Position numbers and translations under genes: made by a program. DNA of 64,000 nucleotides from Dactylellina haptotyla (taxonomy: Eukaryota > Ascomycota > Orbiliomycetes > Orbiliales > Orbiliaceae). Below are positions 57,708-64,000 of this stretch, one piece after another; position 1 is the first letter of the stretch, and the number at the start of each line of letters is the position of its first letter. The notes under the pieces are model-generated. The model was not told the origin of the DNA and searched no databases. It was given only the letters and a program-made list of their open reading frames with translations. The DNA is taken from contig CM062382.1 in the NCBI GenBank assembly GCA_031310005.1, positions 1,860,001 to 1,924,000 on the forward strand, in the 5' to 3' direction.

Positions 57708-59990
57708 ATGGCTCCGAGATATAAAGATACTGATGTTCTCTCCTCGTCCGAGGAGGGAGAGGAGGAGGAGGAGGAGGAGGAGGAGGAGGAGGAGGAGGAG
57801 GAGGAGGAGGAGGAGGAGGAGGAGGAGGAGGAAACTGACTCTGAGGACCGTGTTTCGGACGACGCGCATAGTGGCCGTGTTAGTTCGTCAGTACAGCTTT
57901 CAGAATCTCAGACTCCAAGACATGCGGAGCCCTCTCAAAGTTCCATATTCGCCTCTACCTCAAAAAATGGGAATCAGTTCGACTTGAGAAACGAAGAACA
58001 TCTTCGTATGCTCCTTCAAGCTACGTCAACGGAGCATCAAATCCGTGAACATCTTCGAAGACCTGAGTTCCAACACCGTTCCGCCGAGGATAAGCAGCGT
58101 ATCTTAGACAATTCACTTAAGAAGATGGCTGAATTCGGTGCACTGGATCCAAAAGTTCTAGAGTTTGGAGGCAAAATGTACGAAAGTCATAGAAATGCAG
58201 TCAGGGTTTATATGGGATCTCTCATTGATGCAGTTTCGGGCGACTTGGGCGAGGCTAAGGCTCTCGAGGCAGGTAAGATATTGCATGCTTTTCTGGCCTA
58301 GTACAGTTGCTTTCTATTCTGCAGAGGTGTGTTTACTGACTTCCCATGACTGTTTTATAGCAACCTCGAATCTCCACCTTAACTCCCCAATAGCTCTTCA
58401 GATCCAGACCCCTAGGATGGGTTTGGAACCAATAGGAGAACAAGGATCTGGCATCGCCGCGATATTTGGCCCCAGATGGGAAGAAATCGAGTGTTTGGGC
58501 AAAGGCGGGTTCGGCAGTGTCTGGGCGTGCAAGAATCATCTCGATGATGAAGTTTACGCAATTAAAAAGATTATTATCACCGAACAGTTTCTAAAGGTCG
58601 CTCAAATCGCGGACGAAACAGACCGCGAGAAAGCATTCGCGGAACTACACCACGAAGTGAAGATCTTAGCTCGGCTCGACCACCCGAACATAGTTCGATA
58701 CTATAGCTCATGGATGGAAAGGATGAGCTCTGAAGATTTTGAAAAAATAAAGCACCGGGTTTGCCCCGAAGGGATGAGCGAATACACCGAAGATAGGGGT
58801 TTGAGTGTAGAGTACTCTGATCAAGAAAATTCCAGCGAGATGGGGAACGATGAAGATTATGAAAATGGGGGTGATTACTCAAATAAGGGAAATCGGTATC
58901 ATGAAAATTTGATATCAGAGGAGTACCCGACAAATTCATTTCAGCTATCAGATGCTCGAAGGCCTCAGACATCTCTTTCCGAGATTGATTTTTTTGGAAA
59001 TTCGTCTACACGATCAACAAATAGCAACAGTAGCTCAGAGTTGGAAATAGTTCCTCGATCTACCTCCCAGCTATTACTGCCAGCAATCGCCGGAAACCCC
59101 AATGTTCACATATTATCTATCCAGATGGCGCGGTATACATTATCTCTGAATGACTTTATTCGAACTCCTACCGAAAATGATGCTCCTCCAAGAGGGATCG
59201 GCATCGAATATGAGTTCATGCCCAAGATAGCGGTGGAGCTCATGTTAAGGATAGTTGATGGTGTTGAATATATGCATCACTACCATTTGGTACACCGAGA
59301 TCTCAAACCCGCAAATATATTTCTCAAACTTGAAACTGGAAGAATAGGTGGACAGCAAGGGAGTGTGATTATTTCGGGTTGCAAATGCAGCCACCGCGGG
59401 AATGCATGTCCAAAGAATGGTGGATGCTTGCCAGGGGAATTATGCTCCGTGACCCCCAAAATTGGTGACTTTGGGTTGACAGCAGATATCAAGCGCATCC
59501 TAGAGTTAGCCAGTGAGAATAAGAAAAAGTCTTTGCAAGATCCGGTTGCAGCTGGTACTGCTTTCTATATGTAAGTATTCAACTGCCTCGATACACCACG
59601 TTACTAATTATGACGCTAATTACTACAAGGCCCCCAACATGGTCCGAAGTGACATCAAAGGGCAGGAAATCAGAGAAGGTCCCGGCACATATCAAGGATA
59701 ACAATCTACACTTAGGTGACGCATATGCTCTTGGAATCATTTTCTTTGAATTGTTACATCAATTTAATACAAATATACAACGACACATTGAAATTGGCAA
59801 ACTTAGGGAAAATCCTCGACCCGAAGATCCTTTCCCAGCAGATTTTTGTCAGAAATACAAGCTGTCGCTAGGGCCGGATAATTTTACAAAGTTAAAGTCT
59901 CTTATTTATCGATTGACTTGCGAGAGAGAATTGCGAATGGGAGTTTCAGAATTGAAGCATGAGCTTGAAATCCTATTAGATCAGTTGTGA
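57708..59990 (+). CDS. GCN2/PEK-like protein kinase with poly-glutamate tract, 711 aa
   Basis: Three exons, 57708-58272, 58361-59570 and 59630-59990. Start chosen at MAPRYKD; the frame is open upstream only through a non-ATG codon. A 25-residue glutamate run (about 18-42) opens an acidic N-terminal region, followed by a helical segment (NEEHLRMLLQATSTEHQIREHLRR, about 105-130). The kinase domain has LGKGGFGSVW (235-243), YAIKKI (Lys257), a Glu in the C-helix region, HLVHRDLKPANIF (catalytic Asp502), PKIGDFGLT (Asp558) and AGTAFYMPPTW. A 170-residue acidic insert separates the N- and C-lobes. Insert, GKGGFG, and the HLVHRDLKPANIF/DFGL wording are typical of eIF2alpha kinases (GCN2/PEK group). 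No RWD, HisRS-like or transmembrane domain is present, so this is a stand-alone or divergent member. Substrate inferred only. Confidence 0.87.
57759..57830 (+). repeat. (GAG)24 coding microsatellite
   Basis: Twenty-four perfect GAG codons (plus a GAA) give the glutamate run of the kinase. Pure codon repeats like this are prone to length change between strains. The reverse-strand poly-Leu frame is an artefact of it. Confidence 0.95.
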
Positions 59991-60319
59991 TACGGGCTGA
60001 CAGGCTGATATGTTGAACCTTACTTTCAAAAACACCCTTTCATAATGGTGTTGGAGAAGGAGGTTTCAAGATTCTATACAACTGATATAGATTATATTTC
60101 AATATTTTCGAATTTTAGCTATCTGGAGTTCTTTACTAAATAGTTTACCATTCGCCCATGTAATTTGTCATCAATCGGAGCCTGCGAGCTATTGGGATTT
60201 TTCAAGCGTTATTAGCCAGTCCTCGATGTAAGAAGCTGCGATACCTCTCTGTAGGTCGTTTTGCACTACCATAGTTGATTTATTTGTTAGCCTTGACTAC
60301 ATCGCCTTCTGGGTACTTA

Positions 60320-61667
60320 TCAATACGTACGGTGATGACCAGAACCCTCAACCACTCTGTATCCAACGCCATTTTCAATACCTACAACAGCTCCCAAGTT
60401 GATTTTGTTATCTTTAGAGCTCCAGGGTAGTTCCAGATCAATATCAGATTTAGAAAACACTCCGAATTTTGACATCAAGGCCCGCTGAATGCGATATTCA
60501 CGTGCCATACGCCCCATCAAATTGATGCTCATAAGTCGATCCTTCTCGGCAGCTAGCACAAACACTCTACCTCCACCCCAACCCGTGAGTCCAGAAAGCA
60601 CATTTTTAGTGTTTACGAATCTTCGCATGATCTCCATCGGCCACCAATAGCTTAAATATGCAGCCATGCTCTCTTCGAACTTTTCTACCTCCTCTCTTGG
60701 AAATTCATCACAAAAGAAAGCCTGGTGAACGAGGCTAGTTTTTGACAACGGTGATCGAGGGTGAAAAAAATCTTGAAAATACATCCTAGGAACAAACCAG
60801 GGATCAAAAGCAGCCCAGTTTTTGTAAACCCCCCAGCTATACACACACAATTTTAGCAATGTTCAAACATTATATTCACTGAGCTTGCACTTACCCTCCG
60901 AAGTTAGGGGTTCCAGCTAAGATAGCAAGGGCAGAAGCTTTGGCTAAACCTCTATCAAGCAGCATCTGACTGAGCCCACCTCCATTGCTATGACCGAGAA
61001 GCACCGGTAGACCACCACCTTGTCTCTTCATAGAATCACCCCTGTGCAGTTCTATCACATGGTTGACACCGGCGGCAACATCTTGTGCAAGCATCGAAGC
61101 GGTGGTTCCAAATACCGCCCGATAATATTTTGGTGCCCAGCTATAACCATGCCCTCGAATAGACAAAGCATAACATGGGTATCCTCTCATTGCAAAGTAT
61201 TTCATCCAGGGTATATATACCTCTGCAGATCCGAATCCACCATGTTGGAAGAACAGAGGAGGCTTATTTGTGTCTCTAGCTTCTTTTGTCATAGTTTTTA
61301 GCAGTTCTAGATTTCCATCTGCTGTTTCAACATAATCTCGAGAGAAATCAGCTGGTAACTGAGGGGGAGGCTTTGTGCGGGGCGACCACTCGAGTTTCCA
61401 TTTTCTATCTGGCCGCGTTTTATTTGAATTAGGCACTTCTGCAGTAAAATATCGAGCATGCGCTGTAAGTTTTGAAGGGACGCGTTTGAGGGATTGCATT
61501 TCAGGTGGAGACAAAACTGAGCCACCGGCAGATGTATGTTGGAGTGAATGAAGTTTCGAATTGTAATTTTCAGATGCACTTGATATTGGAACCATAGATA
61601 TATATACACTCACATAAATATGTACAAGCTGGTCATACTTTACCAGAAGAGTATCTACCAAGGACAT
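60320..61667 (-). CDS. Alpha/beta-hydrolase fold protein, 429 aa
   Basis: Exons 60895-61667 and 60320-60836 join as NFGG-WGVYKNW. The fold is shown by the HGG oxyanion-hole region (FFQHGGFGSAEVY), the nucleophile elbow GHSNGG (Ser227), IPWMKYFAMRGYPCYALSIRGHGYS, and near the end an acid/His pair region with VEGSGHH. No lid domain or signal peptide is obvious, although the first 30 residues are fairly hydrophobic (VHIYVSVYISMV) and the real start may be Met26 (MVPISS). The protein resembles fungal serine hydrolases of the AB_hydrolase_1 type, such as esterases or epoxide-hydrolase relatives; the substrate cannot be told. Its 3' end is 329 bp from the convergent kinase gene. Confidence 0.85.
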
Positions 61668-62940
61668 GACAAAAATTTATAAAGATTAAGATTAGCTCTG
61701 TAGCTAAAAAATATACCAGATTTAGCTAAGCAATTGTTGTCCGCATTTAGGGAAAAAATCCCTAGACACCAAAAGAGGAAGTTCTGTGCTAGGTCGTGGA
61801 TCGGATGTATGAAAGGCCCGCATAACACCGAGACCGTCTCAGAAAACCTTGGCAGCTTTTTATGCTGTACACTGTCCGTGGATATCATACTCTGTGTCTG
61901 TGTACCTAAACCAGGAATCTGTATCTATATATTTATGATACCTATTCTATGAATTCAGGTGAGCTCAGATGATCACTCGAACTAACGCTCAATTTACTAT
62001 GTCTAATACGATACGGTCACATAGACATACTTCCCCAGCCTTAAGCTTAGCTAGGCTAACGGCGAAAACTCCAACACAAATTCTACAACAGCTCGTGCGA
62101 ATAGTGTCGCGCCCGAAAATCTCGAATCGAACTGGAATAAAATGAAATAAAAAAGGTGGTTTTGAATATCTCGTGATACATTATGCAGCGATTGCAGCTG
62201 CTGTCTAAATTCTTCTCCGGTGTTTCTAAATTTACTTGACAATATGTTCGCTGATATTTCTCAACTAATAATCACAATGAATACCTTCAATACTTTTTCT
62301 AATGTATCGCGACCGTTTTCAATATTCGTTTAAAGATGTCCTAGTTTTAATTCCATAACCTATTAAATGGAGGACCACAATAATAAAAATATAATATGGG
62401 CCAATAACATGCTACGAAAACCCGAGGTGGGGTCCTGCAGCAGAATGAAGCATTCGAAATCAAGAGCTCAGCCCAACCCGCTATCAGCTGTCAAAGCAAC
62501 TAAGTTTTTCTTTATAGCCCACCTACTAAACAAATTTTCGAGGTATTCTGATCCCTCCTCGCCGGCTACCATAACCCGGATAGTCCCCATATGTATTTTA
62601 GCGAGAATATGCAGGTGCAATGCGGCTGGTCGGTCTCAATGCTGTTGCCATGTAATCCTACAAATTGGGAAGACACAAGGCAAACCAAGAAATAACAAAA
62701 AAACAAAAGCTTTCCATGATTAGACGATGTGATCATGTCACTTGCCACCACTTTGAGACACCTTCTGCGTCCTCCTCCGCACCAACCCGTGAACAGACTG
62801 CGCGGTTGAAAGGACGAGCATCATCACACTTGTAGAATCTCGATGTCAAAACTACCGTATTTCAATCTATACATCACACTTTCACCTGAAATCGCACCAC
62901 AAACTGCTCATTTTCATCAGACGGAAAGCCAAAAACCCTC
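61668..62940. other. Intergenic
   Basis: About 1.27 kb upstream of the hydrolase gene. Open frames on both strands (61655-61888 -, 61734-61952 +, 62367-62723 +) show no domain. 62340-62400 is A+T-rich. Nothing recognised. Confidence 0.4.
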
Positions 62941-63826
62941 ATGGAGCCGGCCGATCCAAAGCCAGGTTCTCCGCATTTCCTTATCTTTGGGGTTCTAGAC
63001 ATGTGGGTCATCTGCTCCTGCCGTGTCTACAGGTATACGCTTATACATATTAATGTGCAGAAACTAGGATGTGGTGAAAAATTTTAATCCTTCTAGCTGG
63101 CAAATGAATGGTTCGGTGATTTCCTTACAGACCCCGGCGAAAAAACACTGGCCAAAAGCCCAATCAGAGGACCAGAAGTTGCAGCGAGAGATGCTGTCGT
63201 GGAGCCAGACCCTGGAACGGATAAAGGAAGATCCAGACCGATCATGCAAGCCAAGGCGCCATCGTCAACGACAAAATCTCGCTCTAATAAGGGACCTGTC
63301 ATGGGATCTAGTGCAGACATGGTTTGTTGGAGGAAAGGGCAAGAAACTGACAAGAGATCAGGGTTTGAGTGGCAATCAAGGATACATGTACAATAGCGTA
63401 TTCCCAGCTGATGCTTGCTGCGTGTCAGTTTTTTCAAATACAAGGCAAACCAATCGCTGATCCAGACCTGGTCAGATTGTGGCTACAGGGAAGGGGACTG
63501 CTTAGTGGTGCTGATTCAATGTGGTTCGAATCAAACTTATTGCAAATCCGAAATGAGACTGAGAGGCCCGAAGTTCAGCTACGAAGAGAGGGTGCCAACA
63601 AATGCGACGCCAATTATGCGAGCAAAGGCAAAAGCCAGGGTGGGTGGTCGGATTTGACGAAGTCAGGGAATCGCTCGTTAATACCAGCACTGATATTACA
63701 TTTTCGTTCCCAGGGAAAGCAGTCCAAGATGAAACTTTCAAGTGTGCATTTCAAATTGTCTGCCGGATGGAGGAACCTGGTAAACGTGACATGAGAGGAA
63801 TGATTACCATGAAGAATATCGCCTAG
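62941..63826 (+). pseudogene. Frameshifted gene or pseudogene, unknown family
   Basis: Three plus-strand stretches look coding but in different phases. 63127-63396 reads PIRGPEV...GPVMGSSADMVCWRKGQETD then FEWQSRIH. 63430-63645 in another phase reads YKANQSLIQTWSDCGYREGD, VVLIQCGSNQTY and ERVPTNATPIMRAKAKARVGG. 63654-63826 in a third phase reads FDEVRESLVNTSTDITFSF and AFQIVCRMEEPGKRDMRGM to a TAG. The step between the last two occurs within about 10 nt (at GGTGGGTGGTCGG) with no room for an intron, so a 1-nt indel is likely. A short first exon from ATG 62941 (MEPADPKPGSPHF) is possible. The ordered reading suggests one gene of about 230-300 residues recently broken, or an assembly error. Family unknown. 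Confidence 0.42.
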
Positions 63827-64000
63827 GTCTAGGAGATCGATTGCCAGGAAAAAGCAAGATATTTCCTTTTTCGTTTGGAATTAGTGATTAAGATATCATT
63901 GCTATTCGTCATGCCATTCGATATAAATGAAATGACTATTTGTTGGTGTGTATTAACGACACATATTGAGGGTTGAGACTACCCAGTTGTAACCCTGTTA

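Noticed and set aside
57669-57869. Minus-strand frame with a long leucine run
   Set aside because: It is the reverse complement of the (GAG)24 tract inside the kinase exon, so the poly-Leu is an artefact.
1-64000. CRISPR arrays, bacterial operons, insertion sequences, intact transposons
   Set aside because: I saw no regular repeat-spacer arrays, no Shine-Dalgarno-type gene packing and no terminal-repeat elements; the spliced genes show a fungal nuclear genome.

Overview
The window is nuclear DNA of a filamentous ascomycete (Pezizomycotina). The evidence is the many short spliceosomal introns (about 45-75 nt, GTAAGT/GTATGT-type donors, CTAAC/CTGAC-like branch sites, YAG acceptors) and the families present: an RTA1 membrane protein, a GPI-anchored serine/threonine-rich protein, a Zn2Cys6 transcription factor, a LaeA-like methyltransferase, a fungal STAND-type N-terminal domain and a tRNA-Ala with an intron. 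The class cannot be fixed from sequence alone; a leotiomycete-like genome would fit. All exon structures were built by hand. Reading phase was checked at every junction, and each multi-exon model below closes in frame.

Layout. 1-758 (-): 5' part of NAR1, cut by the window edge. 1880-2071 (+): possible 63-aa membrane peptide. 3143-4478 (-): unrecognised protein. 6041-6718 (-): GPI-anchored secreted protein. 8494-9834 (-): RTA1-like protein. 10820-11879 (-): mitochondrial carrier, divergent from a NIP30/FAM192A-like nuclear protein at 12440-13292 (+). 13407-14807 (-): protein with two chromo-like modules. 15885-20531 (+): 1337-aa, 11-exon protein with a fungal STAND-type N-terminal domain, tail to tail with 21085-22692 (-), a secreted jacalin-like/aerolysin-like protein. 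24537-25200: decayed gene. 25370-25458 (-): tRNA-Ala(AGC). 26118-27052 (+): hemerythrin-like protein. 27644-28682 (-): short paralogue of the large gene at 41595-44288 (-). 30203-32742 (-): 800-aa membrane/coiled-coil protein. 34007-34990 (-): HMG-box protein. 36510-40606 (+): P1B heavy-metal ATPase. 46452-49643 (-): Zn2Cys6 transcription factor, followed by a gene-poor 4.8 kb. 54421-56442 (+): LaeA-like methyltransferase. 57708-59990 (+): GCN2/PEK-like kinase with a glutamate tract. 60320-61667 (-): alpha/beta hydrolase. 62941-63826 (+): frameshifted gene or pseudogene.

There is no operon-like or obvious biosynthetic-cluster structure. Many neighbours are convergent with short gaps (114, 329, 553, 591 and 988 bp). 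The most interesting items are the secreted aerolysin-like protein with its STAND-N neighbour, the unequal paralogue pair 13 kb apart on the same strand, the cysteine-rich metal ATPase, the double-chromo protein and the stand-alone eIF2alpha-kinase-like gene. Assignments rest on reading motifs by eye; no database search was run.
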